Of a stretch of DNA of 58,148 bases, positions 36,401 through 44,097 are shown one piece after another. A program made the position numbers and the translations under genes. The notes beneath the pieces were generated by a model. That model saw only the letters and a list, made by a program, of their open reading frames with translations, searched no databases and was not told the DNA's origin. The stretch spans positions 1 through 58,148 of the forward strand of contig CALFDU010000045.1 in NCBI GenBank assembly GCA_937950315.1, given 5' to 3'. This DNA comes from an uncultured Saprospiraceae bacterium. Its GTDB lineage: Bacteria; Bacteroidota; Bacteroidia; Chitinophagales; Saprospiraceae. How positions within the stretch are numbered: position 1 is the stretch's first letter; each line of letters opens with the position of its first letter.

Positions 36401-36647
36401 ATTTGAAAGCTCTTGTGATCCTGAATTTATTTTAACAGGCGGTCAGACCGTTGATGCAGATTATGAAACAGATGGTATCATAGAATCAACTCAAATCATA
36501 GGCAACTTTATAAACTTAGATTATGATTCTGGTACATCCATTGATTTGCTCAATGGCTTTGAAGTCAGAATTGGAACCGACTTCGATGCATTCATTGATG
36601 GATGTGGCAACCTTTTACAAAATGCAGAAGACGAAGAGAACAAATAA
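33402..36647 (+). CDS. Sortilin/VPS10-like beta-propeller surface protein with repeated carbohydrate-binding-like modules and coathanger C-terminus
   Basis: A 1081-residue exported protein with a signal peptide ending NPVFSQ. Residues about 95-750 contain many Asp-box (BNR) repeats such as STDAGDTWTS and TTDGGNSW. Large propellers of this kind resemble sortilin or exo-sialidase-like proteins, but no catalytic arginine triad is evident. Two homologous modules of about 125 residues follow (754-878 and 880-1004), sharing a Cys at the start, WYKF and EIxxG motifs. The end (about 1005-1070) is a coathanger-like repeat region ending in IDLLNGFEV, like that of the divergent protease. It is probably surface displayed. 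Confidence 0.85.
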   Translation: MNIKKFVCLLAFSITITYINPVFSQENLNSQDYLQYMYDSQKTFDEIVEIAEEYFEVVGTDRGLGYKQFKRWEYWASRSLDENGRVITNARILKELEKFKEENPADRAITSVFTEMGPQSAVNTDTWSSHIGRITSIGLDPNDDDHIIAGSSSGGVWRTDDFGANWTPMSDEETYLNIGALEISHGDSDTYFAGTDGGGVLKSTDAGQTWVQTTGITTNDIINTVTMHPTDPNIVFAVGRWQGRIYKSTDAGDTWTSVHNDSEPMYDLEFKPGDPTVVYASGDGVVLKSTDSGDSFSSLSGPWTTGGVMMMAVTADDEDYLYILQESSGGFGSLMLSEDEGNTFTTQSDDSCNCNNIMGYNQDQTGGQAPRDMDVIVSPNDKTEVHVAGTETWKSTDSGTTWSKSTSWLVNNALPFIHADCDILIYHGSRIYAGTDGGLFYSDDEANDFTDLTTGLGVREFYRIGASETELDRVSGGSQDNGTGVVVNGTWFDFVGADGMETFIDHSDADIIYATIQFGGLYKSVNGGQTLTSISNTPGSGAWVTPLEQDPVDSNTLYQGKEQLWKSTDGGGSWDQISDVSNANGTTMKELKIAPSNNQVIYFAYNNDLWKTDDGGTSWTDITPSQSFNSVNYISIHPDDADRASITISGSAIKILETTDGGNSWIDISANLPGITAQCVQYEGDADDGMYVGMSPGIYYKDNFTAGTWSVVSGNIPNVSVTEIEIRNDMLYAATYGRGLWKSPLTTAVGNFTCENAINVSSCGNFTTVPIDQGNGASQSDATNSVWYKFTPNSTGTINISSCNAGVNTRVHIHEGSCGSLTLVDSSDDDCAIGPGQANTASELIGIPVIQDTPLYIEWDDVGSSDAFSFEIELELNYTCDSALNITAGTHTSPDMLICGGGQGATESNATHATWYKFVAPGQGLIDINSCNQGVDTRLWIYDGSCGNLNLLNNSDDSCPHNASNNYASEIVGQVVTPGQEIYIQWDDRWSTDGFDFILTFESSCDPEFILTGGQTVDADYETDGIIESTQIIGNFINLDYDSGTSIDLLNGFEVRIGTDFDAFIDGCGNLLQNAEDEENK

Positions 36648-36665
36648 AAAATAGAAACCAATTAT

Positions 36666-36705
36666 AAAAAAACCTTCTGGCTTACTGCCAGAAGGTTTTT
36701 TTATT
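36666..36705. terminator. Strong bidirectional terminator between the propeller gene and arginase
   Basis: A perfect 16-base stem (36666-36681 with 36687-36702) with a five-base loop includes A and T runs at each end, so it works in both directions. Confidence 0.88.
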
Positions 36706-36732
36706 TCCTATGACTATTATTTATAAGCTTCA

Positions 36733-37680
36733 CTACTCTCCCCCGAAGATCGCATCCACAACCTCAAAAGCCGTCTCTGCCATAGTATTACCTTTATTAT
36801 CAAGTAAAGGATTTATTTCTACCACTTCGAGACAAACCACTTTGCCGCTATCCATAATCTGTTGAATAATTGATACTACCTCATGGTGATCAAATCCCTT
36901 AGGAACAGGTGTCCCTGTTCCGTATGAAACAAGATCACAATCCATACTGTCAACGTCAAAAGATATATATACTATCGGACAATGACGTATTTTTTCCAAA
37001 GCCTCATTTACACAAGTTGAAAAACCTCTGAATCTACATTCTTCAACCTTATAATTTGAAATGTTGTATTTTTCAATCTGCTTATCCTCCGGTAGTTCTG
37101 TATCCCTCACTCCAAAGAAGACAATGTTTTCTGGTTTAATCTTAGCACCATCTTTACCAATATTCTTCAATGCAGTCCAATCTTTCAATGTCCCATCAGA
37201 TAATTTGTTTACCTGATATTCCATATTATCATCAGCGATCGCAGCACCCAAGGGCATTCCATGAATGTTCCCAGAAGGCGAAGTATATGGAGAATGTAAA
37301 TCAGCATGTGCATCAATCCATATTACGGCCAACTCCTGATCGGGATAGGCCGCTTTGATACCTGAGATAGTTCCTAGCGCTGATGAATGGTCGCCAGATA
37401 AAACCAATGGAAATTCATCATCTGACAATGATCTATTCACCGCCATACTCAATCTAGAACATTGTTCCACAACAAAAGAAATTCGCTTTGCAAAGGAATT
37501 TTTAACCATGTTGTAGATGCTTTCATTGTGTGTTTCTAGATCAACATGATGGTGTTTGTTAAAAAAATCGTTGTCTTTATTGATTGCTGCTATCTCCAAT
37601 GCATCAATGCCTAAATCAGAACCTCTGGTACCCGCCCCAATATCTGAACGATTTTTTATCAGTTTTAATGACTTCTTCAT
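36733..37680 (-). CDS. Arginase family ureohydrolase
   Basis: A 315-residue binuclear manganese ureohydrolase; the start at 37680 (MKKSLKLIKN) is preferred to the one at 37695. Motifs: SGDHS (95-99, normally GGDHS), WIDAHADLH (about 120-128) and SFDVDSMDCD, plus the EINPLLD and AETA elements typical of arginase. Reaction: arginine to ornithine and urea; agmatinase activity cannot be excluded by sequence alone. Two small departures from consensus are Ser for the first Gly, and Cys for the Pro after the third motif. It diverges from lspA with a 57-base gap. Confidence 0.92.
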   Translation of the reverse strand: MKKSLKLIKNRSDIGAGTRGSDLGIDALEIAAINKDNDFFNKHHHVDLETHNESIYNMVKNSFAKRISFVVEQCSRLSMAVNRSLSDDEFPLVLSGDHSSALGTISGIKAAYPDQELAVIWIDAHADLHSPYTSPSGNIHGMPLGAAIADDNMEYQVNKLSDGTLKDWTALKNIGKDGAKIKPENIVFFGVRDTELPEDKQIEKYNISNYKVEECRFRGFSTCVNEALEKIRHCPIVYISFDVDSMDCDLVSYGTGTPVPKGFDHHEVVSIIQQIMDSGKVVCLEVVEINPLLDNKGNTMAETAFEVVDAIFGGE

Positions 37681-37737
37681 ACCCCAAAGAAACAAAATAT
37701 AGAGAAGAATGCCGATGCTAGTGCATATATTTGCTTC

Positions 37738-38253
37738 ATGAACCGATACTTAGTCAAGTATTTAATCCTTTTTGCTTTTATGATGAGTGGTTGCTCTTTA
37801 GATTTAAAAACCAAGGATATCGTAAATACAAAAATCAAAGACCAATCAATTCCCGTAATTGAGAATTTGTTGAATTTCACTTATGTAGAAAATCATGCAA
37901 TTGCGTTTGGAATGTTTAAAGGCTTAGATGAAAAATATAGAATGCCTTTAATATTTTTTCTTCCATTGATGACTACCTTGTTTGGATTCTACCTCGCATG
38001 GAGGTTGAGAGATGCAACATTTAGTATTCTTCTCCCCTTATTTTTAATCATAGGTGGTGCCTATGGAAATATTCTTGATCGTGCTTTCAATGGCTATGTA
38101 ACAGACTTTGTTCACGTTCAGTTTTTCCCATATGTATTCAACGTAGCAGATATTCTTGTCAATATTGGTGTGATTCTTCTGTTACTTCAATTTAAGGAAT
38201 TTAATAGATTACTGACCGAAGTCTTTGAAGGTCCCACAGAAGCAAAGAACTAA
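37738..38253 (+). CDS. lspA: Lipoprotein signal peptidase II
   Basis: A 171-residue four-TM aspartic protease that cleaves lipoprotein signal peptides. The catalytic pair is present in GYVTDF and FNVADI, with the family stretch IGGAYGNILDRAFNG and the NHAIAFGMFKG motif. The N-terminal DQxTK element reads SLDLKTKDIV here. The window is rich in lipoprotein genes that need this enzyme. A TATATTTG box at 37726-37733 lies just before the ATG, which would imply a near-leaderless mRNA if used. Confidence 0.94.
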   Translation: MNRYLVKYLILFAFMMSGCSLDLKTKDIVNTKIKDQSIPVIENLLNFTYVENHAIAFGMFKGLDEKYRMPLIFFLPLMTTLFGFYLAWRLRDATFSILLPLFLIIGGAYGNILDRAFNGYVTDFVHVQFFPYVFNVADILVNIGVILLLLQFKEFNRLLTEVFEGPTEAKN

Positions 38254-38474
38254 ATTTCAAAGACCTTTCTGTCTCCAAAACCTAATTATCCAGCCATTAT
38301 TTTGAGGTTGAATATACACGACCAATAGGTTAGTCTCTTAAAATACCAATTTTAACCATCTCTTTTCGAAGGCGTAAATCGCACAAAAAACGTTAAAAAT
38401 TGAAGTTAAACCACTTTAGTCCATAATTAAAATGACCAAAAACCGACAAATTCAATATCTCAAGGATTAAAGGA
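38254..38474. other. Intergenic region upstream of the small terminator-ended locus
   Basis: This 220-base stretch between lspA and the small locus has no other gene. A nine-base inverted repeat (about 38221-38229 with 38257-38265) overlaps the lspA end but is not followed by a T run. Confidence 0.5.
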
Positions 38475-38558
38475 ATGAATTTTGCCTCTACTTATATATC
38501 AACCAATATGGTTGTAAAGAAATTGGCGAAAGCCAACCATTTCTTACACAGATTATGA
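38475..38558 (+). CDS. Possible 27-residue small protein or sRNA just before a strong terminator
   Basis: An ATG at 38475, preceded by an AAAGGA stretch five bases upstream, opens a 27-codon frame beginning MNFASTYISTNMVVKKLAKA and ending at TGA 38556-38558. A strong terminator begins four bases later. A terminator with no other upstream gene on this strand shows that something is transcribed here. It could be this small basic peptide or a non-coding RNA; the sequence does not decide. Confidence 0.35.
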   Translation: MNFASTYISTNMVVKKLAKANHFLHRL

Positions 38559-38561
38559 CTG

Positions 38562-38594
38562 AGAGCCTATCCATCCATAGGCTCTTTTTTTTTG
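38562..38594 (+). terminator. Strong Rho-independent terminator with no annotated gene before it
   Basis: A nine-base perfect stem (38562-38570 with 38577-38585), a six-base loop and a run of nine T on the plus strand. lspA ends more than 300 bases upstream. Confidence 0.85.
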
Positions 38595-38721
38595 CCCTAT
38601 CCCGTCTTCAATCCACTTGGTCACTATTAATGATACTTTTTAAAAAATATACCCTGCCTTCTTACTCTACTCAAGCAAAAATTTTCTATTTTAAAGAATC
38701 GTTTCTTTTTACGATTTGGGT

Positions 38722-39267
38722 ATGAATAAATTAACTTTTTTAGCGCTTTGCTTATTTCTTTTTTACGCTTTCGCAAATGTTGAAACCGAACCTATTCTCG
38801 ACGGTATCTGGGTCAATGAACGAACAGAAGGCCAGATTGGCAACACCTATCTGGTTGTCAGAGGAGACGAAATTCAACTTTACCTAGAATCTTATTGGGC
38901 AGCGGGCTACAACCAATACTTTGGTGGAGATAAGTTGATTGCAAACAACTCTCTGTTTATTCATGTAGACAACTATTTAACCATATCTCCCAACACGGGA
39001 TCTGTCGTCAGATACAGAAATTGCCCAAAATTTAAGTTGCAAAGAATCATCATGCACCAAGTGGAATCAAACAATATCAAACTTGAGATCATACCAGGAA
39101 GTAGCATATATAATTCATTTGGATTCTTTGACGAAAAAATCATCAACTTCAAAAAAATGGAGCTTTCAGAATTTGAAAAAATTGATCCTATTTTTAATAA
39201 AGTTCCCAATATTCTCACAAGCAACAGTACAAGAATTAGAGACTGTTCTGCTTCTATCAATCACTAA
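38722..39267 (+). CDS. Small secreted protein, function unknown
   Basis: A 181-residue protein with a signal peptide (about 1-19, ending AFANVETE). I use the ATG at 38722; a TTG two codons earlier also opens the frame. The mature part is beta-rich with GIWVNERTEGQ, a phrase like lipocalin-type DUFs, then a Tyr-rich patch (YLESYWAAGYNQYFGG). I do not recognise a family. It ends two bases before the GNAT gene, so the two are co-transcribed. Confidence 0.7.
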   Translation: MNKLTFLALCLFLFYAFANVETEPILDGIWVNERTEGQIGNTYLVVRGDEIQLYLESYWAAGYNQYFGGDKLIANNSLFIHVDNYLTISPNTGSVVRYRNCPKFKLQRIIMHQVESNNIKLEIIPGSSIYNSFGFFDEKIINFKKMELSEFEKIDPIFNKVPNILTSNSTRIRDCSASINH

Positions 39268-39269
39268 CC

Positions 39270-39812
39270 ATGCATTCTAATTCCAATTACCTCTTCACTT
39301 CTGAACGATTAGGGTTCAGAAGCTGGTCCGACGATGATTTAGAACCAATGACCCTTATCAACAATGATCCGGATGTCATGGAATATTTCCCTAAACTGCA
39401 AGATCGTGAAGGCACCTATACATTTATCAAAAAGATGTATACCCAGTTTGAAGCAAATCAATTCTGCTACTTTGCTGTAGAACTACTAGAAACTGGTGAC
39501 TTCTTAGGTTTTATTGGAATGAGTAACCAGGACCATGGCCTAGATAAAGGAGACTTTGTAGACATTGGTTGGCGACTTAAAAAATCAGTCTGGGGAAAAG
39601 GACTCGCAACAGAAGGAGCAAAAGCTTGCCTGAACTATGCCTCAACAACACTAGGAATCACAGATATTTATGCCATAGCGACAACCATTAATATTCCTTC
39701 CATTCGTGTTATGGAAAAAATAGGCATGAATCTAAAAGAAAGCTTTGATCATCCGCGATTAATTGATCATCCAAAGCTCGTAGAATGCGTATTATATCAT
39801 ATAAATTTATAA
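39270..39812 (+). CDS. GNAT family N-acetyltransferase (RimJ/RimL-like)
   Basis: A 180-residue Acetyltransf_3-type enzyme. It opens with the family phrase [11 protein letters not shown] and [10 protein letters not shown]. The acetyl-CoA motif lies in [20 protein letters not shown] (the Q/R-x-x-G-x-G/A element reads WGKGLA), then [13 protein letters not shown], usual in this group. It likely acetylates a protein N-terminus, amino acid or small amine; the substrate is unknown. It lies between the small secreted protein gene (two-base gap) and the VOC gene. Confidence 0.92.
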   Translation: MHSNSNYLFTSERLGFRSWSDDDLEPMTLINNDPDVMEYFPKLQDREGTYTFIKKMYTQFEANQFCYFAVELLETGDFLGFIGMSNQDHGLDKGDFVDIGWRLKKSVWGKGLATEGAKACLNYASTTLGITDIYAIATTINIPSIRVMEKIGMNLKESFDHPRLIDHPKLVECVLYHINL

Positions 39813-39840
39813 TTTCACGACTCATTTTAAAAAACAACCC

Positions 39841-40257
39841 ATGCAACCCTTCCACATAGCCGTTCCAGTTCACGATCTTGAAATCGCAAGAAACTTTTAC
39901 AGTACTGTTATGGGTTTAAGAGAAGGGAGATCCGATACACAATGGATCGATTTCAATATGTTTGGCCACCAATTTGTCATCCATGAAATCAAAGGCCAAA
40001 TGCAAAACCAAAATTTTAATCCCGTTGACGACCACGCTGTTCCAATCCCACATTTTGGAGTAGTCTTAAAATGGGATGATTTTCATGAATTGGCTGAGAA
40101 ACTAAAAGTCCATAAGATCAAATTTATGATTGAACCGTACATCAGATTTGAAGGCAAGCCTGGCGAACAAGCAACCATGTTTTTTCAAGATCCTTCAGGA
40201 AATGCCCTCGAGTTTAAAGCATTCAAGGATATATCAATGTTGTTTGCTAAGAATTAA
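39841..40257 (+). CDS. VOC (glyoxalase/dioxygenase) superfamily protein
   Basis: A 138-residue single-polypeptide member with two beta-alpha-beta-beta-beta units. Metal-ligand positions are HIAVPV (His5), HFGVVL (His in the second unit) and a Glu in ALEFKAF. The motif [15 protein letters not shown] is typical. It probably acts as a metal-dependent dimer. The specific reaction (isomerase, dioxygenase or lyase) cannot be inferred. It is close to and co-directional with the GNAT gene (28-base gap). Confidence 0.9.
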   Translation: MQPFHIAVPVHDLEIARNFYSTVMGLREGRSDTQWIDFNMFGHQFVIHEIKGQMQNQNFNPVDDHAVPIPHFGVVLKWDDFHELAEKLKVHKIKFMIEPYIRFEGKPGEQATMFFQDPSGNALEFKAFKDISMLFAKN

Positions 40258-40298
40258 TACTAAATAACATTTAGAAATTATTTTAAGATATTTTGTTC

Positions 40299-40787
40299 CT
40301 AAGGATTCTGATGATCATAACTCAATACTTCACTTAATATCCAATTCTCGTTTTGCAAGGTCCAAACATGGGTAAACTTTGCAACACTAGTTAAGACATC
40401 TTCTTTACCATCTTCTCTTAGATAGAAATAATGAATACCCTTTTGAATAGCGCCATAAATAACACCATTGTCATAAAGTGGGAAAACTTCCAAACTAGTA
40501 TTTTCTAATTGGCGTATAGGTTTTTGCGGTGAATCAGAACAGATATATTTCTTAGTATTTTCCAAAAATGCTACTTTGTCTTGGACGCCGCTCTGATCAT
40601 GGTAAAACGTCAGTTCATCAGAAATACTGCTTTCTAAATATACCAAGTCGCATTGATTAAATCCAAGTTCAAATAAAAGACTGTCTTTCAATTTTAAAAC
40701 TTCAAACAATTCAGCATGCTCACCCACTTGAGCTGTAGCAATGCTATAAATTGAGAGGAAAATGATTGTTAATAGTTGCTTCATCAT
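40299..40787 (-). CDS. Secreted NTF2/DUF4440-like protein
   Basis: A 162-residue protein with a signal peptide ending IATAQ. The mature part has a cone-shaped alpha+beta fold like SnoaL/DUF4440: an initial long helix (ELFEVLKLKDSLLFELGFN), then DELTFYHDQSGVQDK and a final VAKFTHVWTLQNENWILSEV strand. Such folds bind small molecules or act as hydrolases. Its ATG overlaps the stop of the upstream ankyrin gene (ATGA), so the two are coupled. Confidence 0.85.
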   Translation of the reverse strand: MMKQLLTIIFLSIYSIATAQVGEHAELFEVLKLKDSLLFELGFNQCDLVYLESSISDELTFYHDQSGVQDKVAFLENTKKYICSDSPQKPIRQLENTSLEVFPLYDNGVIYGAIQKGIHYFYLREDGKEDVLTSVAKFTHVWTLQNENWILSEVLSYDHQNP

Positions 40788-41209
40788 AATCTTAGTAAGA
40801 ATGAAAGAATCTCTTTTTGGTTGTATTTCTTAGCATAATCAATTGCTGTTTTATCACCATTTTTTGCATCAAGATCTGCACCAGCCTTAATCAAACTTTG
40901 AACGCATTCAAGCTGACCATACTTTACAGCATACATCAAAGGTGATTTATCCTTGCAAACCAAATTTACATCAGCACCAGCTTCAATCAAATAGTCTAAA
41001 GTAACTACCGACTCTAATTTAATTGCAACCGCGAGATAACCATATAATTTTCCTTTGAGCTCTATACAATTGTCAATGTTTTCTAAATCAAGTCTTTCTT
41101 GAAGGAGATCGATACTTTCAGACTTAATTGCTCTACAAACTTCATCTTGGGCGTGAAGGCTCAAACATGAAACAAACAAGCAAAGGAATACTGAAATTAA
41201 ATTTTTCAT
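40784..41209 (-). CDS. Secreted ankyrin-repeat protein
   Basis: A 141-residue protein. I start at 41209 because MKNLISVFLCLFVSCLSLHAQ is a good signal peptide, whereas the upstream frame to 41284 is not. Two or three ankyrin repeats follow (TLDYLIEAGADVNLVCKDKS, then PLMYAVKYGQLECVQSLIKA and GADLDAKNGDKTAIDYAKKY). It probably binds a protein partner in the periplasm, and the DUF4440-like product it overlaps is the obvious candidate. Confidence 0.88.
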   Translation of the reverse strand: MKNLISVFLCLFVSCLSLHAQDEVCRAIKSESIDLLQERLDLENIDNCIELKGKLYGYLAVAIKLESVVTLDYLIEAGADVNLVCKDKSPLMYAVKYGQLECVQSLIKAGADLDAKNGDKTAIDYAKKYNQKEILSFLLRL

Positions 41210-41248
41210 ATTCGTATTAATTAATAAAAAATTTGGCATTACAATCAA

Positions 41249-41281
41249 GACACGGGAGCAAGTGTATACTCGCCCCGTGTC
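41249..41281. terminator. Strong hairpin past the DUF2807 gene, possible terminator
   Basis: An eight-base GC-rich stem (41249-41256 with 41274-41281) extended by further pairs with one bulge. It lies 16 bases past the stop of the minus-strand DUF2807 gene. It lacks a clear T run, so it may be a weak terminator or mRNA-stabilising hairpin. Confidence 0.45.
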
Positions 41282-41296
41282 CATAGGTAGTTTGCA

Positions 41297-42067
41297 CTAT
41301 CTATTGATCGTGAATCTTGCATTTCCACTTGTGGAAACATTACTTTTTTCAGTAGCATCAGAGACTTCTATTTTTGCATTGCCGCTCGCACTTCCGTTGA
41401 TTGTTTTTAACGCTCCACCGAAATATCGACCATTTCCGCTCGCATAAACGATGGCAGATTCAGCGCTTAATTTCTCAGAAAACAACCTTCCATTTCCACT
41501 TATGCTTGCATCAACTGCAGTCGTTTGACCATCTAGCGTTGCTCTAGCGTTTCCACTACAAGACACACGAATCTTTGGAGAGGTGATTTCCATTTTTGCT
41601 CTAGAATTTCCATGCATGTCCAAATCTAAATCATCAAATCTTAACGGATCAGTTGCTATCACATCCGCATTCCCATTTCCGTCAATACGTAGTTTTTTCA
41701 AATTCTTAACTCCAACTACTACTGTAATTCTATCATATTCTCCATTGTACTGTGATGCCCCACCCGTTCTTATCTGAAATTGTTTGCCATCTGAAATAGT
41801 GAGTAGATTTACAAGTGCTTCATCACCAGAAACAACAACATCTGTCCTTGTCGGGTCAATAATCCAACTAAAGTTATCGCCCATCTCAATATTTTCTGTT
41901 GTAAGATCGTCAAGCATAACGCGTTCTTTAAAGTTTCCTGTCATTTTTAATTCTTCACGTACTTCAGATTTTGTGCGCATTTGACCTTTCGCGTACAACA
42001 TCAATGATAGGGATGAGAAAAAAGCTGCCATTGCCAATATGAGTAATAATTTATTTGATGTTTTCAT
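41297..42067 (-). CDS. DUF2807 (putative auto-transporter adhesin, head GIN) protein
   Basis: A 256-residue exported protein. A membrane/signal segment (about 8-26) precedes a right-handed beta-helix with repeated GN motifs (RIDGNGNADV, DMHGNSRAKM, SCSGNARATL, SASGNAKIEV, STSGNARFTI). Such GIN-repeat proteins are attributed to the outer membrane or periplasm, and their function is unknown. It is last in an operon of ABC ATPase, permease, GntR regulator and this gene, a known Bacteroidota arrangement, so it may respond to the same envelope signal. Confidence 0.92.
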   Translation of the reverse strand: MKTSNKLLLILAMAAFFSSLSLMLYAKGQMRTKSEVREELKMTGNFKERVMLDDLTTENIEMGDNFSWIIDPTRTDVVVSGDEALVNLLTISDGKQFQIRTGGASQYNGEYDRITVVVGVKNLKKLRIDGNGNADVIATDPLRFDDLDLDMHGNSRAKMEITSPKIRVSCSGNARATLDGQTTAVDASISGNGRLFSEKLSAESAIVYASGNGRYFGGALKTINGSASGNAKIEVSDATEKSNVSTSGNARFTINR

Positions 42068-42093
42068 TTTAGTAAATTTTTGAATGTTGAAAT

Positions 42094-42465
42094 TTATGAT
42101 TGACCATTGGTCTTTGAGGATTGATATATTTTTTGAAGCTCAGAAAAATCTAATTTTAAAAGCTCCATCTTTTTAAAAACTTCAGGTAAAACCTGGGTGA
42201 TAAATTCTTGCTTTTGCATTTCTTGAATTTTATTCGGCGCACCCGTTGCTACAAAATAGCCAATGCCCCGTTTGTTATAGATAACACCCATTTCTTGTAA
42301 GTGGCTGAAGGTTCGCATGACTGTATTTGGATTCACTTCAATCATGGAAGCCAATTCTCTTACAGATGCGATTTTTTCTTCAACCGGCCACTTATGAGTC
42401 AGGATATTTTCACAGATAAAATCTGCAATTTGTAAATAAATCGTTTGATTCTTTTTAAACTCCAT
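42094..42465 (-). CDS. GntR-family transcriptional regulator, YtrA-like
   Basis: A 123-residue regulator. The winged-helix domain has IASVRELASMIEVNPNTVMR (recognition helix) and LQEMGVIYNKRGIGYFV (wing). The C-terminal effector region is only about 45 residues of helix (PEVFKKMELLKLDFSELQKI), like the short YtrA subfamily that responds to cell-wall antibiotics in Gram-positives. It is encoded in the ABC operon, so it very likely regulates the operator found upstream of that operon. It starts on the permease stop codon (TAATG). Confidence 0.93.
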   Translation of the reverse strand: MEFKKNQTIYLQIADFICENILTHKWPVEEKIASVRELASMIEVNPNTVMRTFSHLQEMGVIYNKRGIGYFVATGAPNKIQEMQKQEFITQVLPEVFKKMELLKLDFSELQKIYQSSKTNGQS

Positions 42466-43217
42466 TATGCTTCTTTTTCTTTCATTTTAAAATAGCTCAC
42501 GATCCATAGATATGGTGCTAAGAAAAATTTGAATAGGAAGATTCCGATTGTCATCATTGTGTTGAGGAAAAAATCTTGTGCTTGCATGGATAAAATAACA
42601 TCATTTGATGGTCCAATACGCCATTCATAATATTCTCTAAACACCACTAAAAAAGTTGCGAAAAATATGGCACCTACAATGATGTTCAATATGGTACTTG
42701 ATAGCAATACTTTAATTGGCACCCATGTGTTAAAAAACAAAGCCAACAAAAATGTGCATGCATGTAAGAAAATAAATACAAAAGGCAAAAACTCAGTAGC
42801 CTCTGGGCCTAATTCTCTAACTATGGATTGACCATCCACCAAGAAAATTTTTGATGCAATGAATACAACGAGTAAAATAAAAGAAGGAAAGAGTATCAAG
42901 CTATACATCCATCTAGACAATACCTTTTCAAAAGTGCTTGCGGGAAGTGATAAAAATTGCAACCTACCACTTGCGGTCCTGAACTCTGTGAAAATACAAG
43001 CCGTAAAAGTCAAGCCTACAATAACCATTAAGCTTATCATTATGCTCACCCAAAAATCAGCATATAAAAAGTCGGGTGAAATACTCGCTGCCCAATTCAT
43101 AACCACCACTCCAGCAACAAAGCCAATCACTCCCAGGCATAAATAAATAATAGATTTTCGATGAATTATGAAATCTCTCTTGATGAGATTCATAAATCTT
43201 GTTAAATTAAATTTCAT
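42465..43217 (-). CDS. ABC transporter permease
   Basis: A 250-residue protein with six hydrophobic segments (for example SIIYLCLGVIGFVAGVVVMN and SLILFPSFILLVVFIAS), the size and topology of an ABC-2-type permease. Short sequence similarity is limited to motif-like runs such as FTACIFTEFRTASGRLQFL. It pairs with the ATP-binding subunit encoded 11 bases upstream. The transported substrate is unknown; antibiotic or peptide export is suggested by the YtrA-like regulator. Confidence 0.85.
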   Translation of the reverse strand: MKFNLTRFMNLIKRDFIIHRKSIIYLCLGVIGFVAGVVVMNWAASISPDFLYADFWVSIMISLMVIVGLTFTACIFTEFRTASGRLQFLSLPASTFEKVLSRWMYSLILFPSFILLVVFIASKIFLVDGQSIVRELGPEATEFLPFVFIFLHACTFLLALFFNTWVPIKVLLSSTILNIIVGAIFFATFLVVFREYYEWRIGPSNDVILSMQAQDFFLNTMMTIGIFLFKFFLAPYLWIVSYFKMKEKEA

Positions 43218-43228
43218 TTTGAGTTGAT

Positions 43229-44059
43229 TTATAAATATTGGTTAAATGAGGTTTTGTTCTGCATCAAAGCATTGAAAAGAACTTCCAATTCTACTTCTGA
43301 TGGCTCTCCATTCTGATTAGGAAGAATATGAATATAGCCACCTGGAACCATCTCAGAATAAATCACATTGCCTTCTTCTTCCTCTGAAATAGATTTAGCA
43401 AAATGTAATTTCTCCTCCAATTCAAATACGTCTCTATGGAATATAATGGTACCATCTTCTATCACAAGTATCGATTCAATCAATTGATTCAAATCTCTTA
43501 CTTGATGGGTAGAAATAATGACAATCTGCTCTTCTTGAAATCCCGATAACAGTGCTTTTCTAAATTGACTTTTGGAAGGAATATCTAAACCATTAGTAGG
43601 TTCATCCAACAGCAAATATTTGGTATTGGTTGCAATGGCAAACGAGATTACAACTTTCTTTCGCTGGCCATATGAAAGCTCGTGAAGATTTGATGATTTG
43701 TCAACTTCAAAACTTGTTAATAAAGCATCAAATTTTTCATGGCTGAACTTGGGATACAAAGGTGCATTGGCTTTCAAATATTTATCAATGCTAATTGAAG
43801 GAGTAGCATAATTCTCAGACAGAAAAAACATATTGCCAAGAACATCTGGATCACGATTTCTTGAATCGACTCCATCGATGGTTGCAATACCTTTCTTTGG
43901 ATATACATTCCCCATCATCAATTTTAAAATGGATGACTTTCCTGTACCGTTCTTCCCCAATAGGCCATAGACCTTACCAGGCTTCAGCTGTAAATTCAGA
44001 TCTGTGAATAACTCCTTCTTCTTTGAATAGGAAAAATGAAGGTTTTCTAAATTGATCAT
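43229..44059 (-). CDS. ABC transporter ATP-binding protein
   Basis: A 276-residue ATPase: Walker A GLLGKNGTGKSS (about 34-45), signature LSYGQRKK, Walker B YLLLDEPTNGLD, and switch His in ISTHQVRDL. The C-terminal extension of about 60 residues is acidic. First gene of the operon; its ATG is 15 bases from the palindromic operator and about 38 from a -7 box. With the permease it forms a drug- or peptide-export-type transporter; the partner GntR factor suggests induction by a cell-wall-acting compound. Confidence 0.95.
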   Translation of the reverse strand: MINLENLHFSYSKKKELFTDLNLQLKPGKVYGLLGKNGTGKSSILKLMMGNVYPKKGIATIDGVDSRNRDPDVLGNMFFLSENYATPSISIDKYLKANAPLYPKFSHEKFDALLTSFEVDKSSNLHELSYGQRKKVVISFAIATNTKYLLLDEPTNGLDIPSKSQFRKALLSGFQEEQIVIISTHQVRDLNQLIESILVIEDGTIIFHRDVFELEEKLHFAKSISEEEEGNVIYSEMVPGGYIHILPNQNGEPSEVELEVLFNALMQNKTSFNQYL

Positions 44060-44073
44060 AACACGAATTGTTT

Positions 44074-44097
44074 AGTGTATTAGTATAATAGTACACC
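44074..44097 (-). promoter_or_regulatory. Palindromic GntR (YtrA-type) operator at the ABC operon
   Basis: On the plus strand AGTGTA (44074-44079), 12 bases, then TACACC (44092-44097). The GTGTA/TACAC halves form an inverted repeat. It is close to the AGTGTA-N-TACACT operator known for YtrA-like regulators. It lies between the -7 box and the ABC ATPase start, so binding of the operon's own GntR protein would block transcription. Confidence 0.7.

Noticed and set aside
37738-37840. A lipobox-like MMSGC at the start of LspA
   Set aside because: LspA is a polytopic protease with its catalytic aspartates; the Cys is in the first membrane segment, not a lipidation site.
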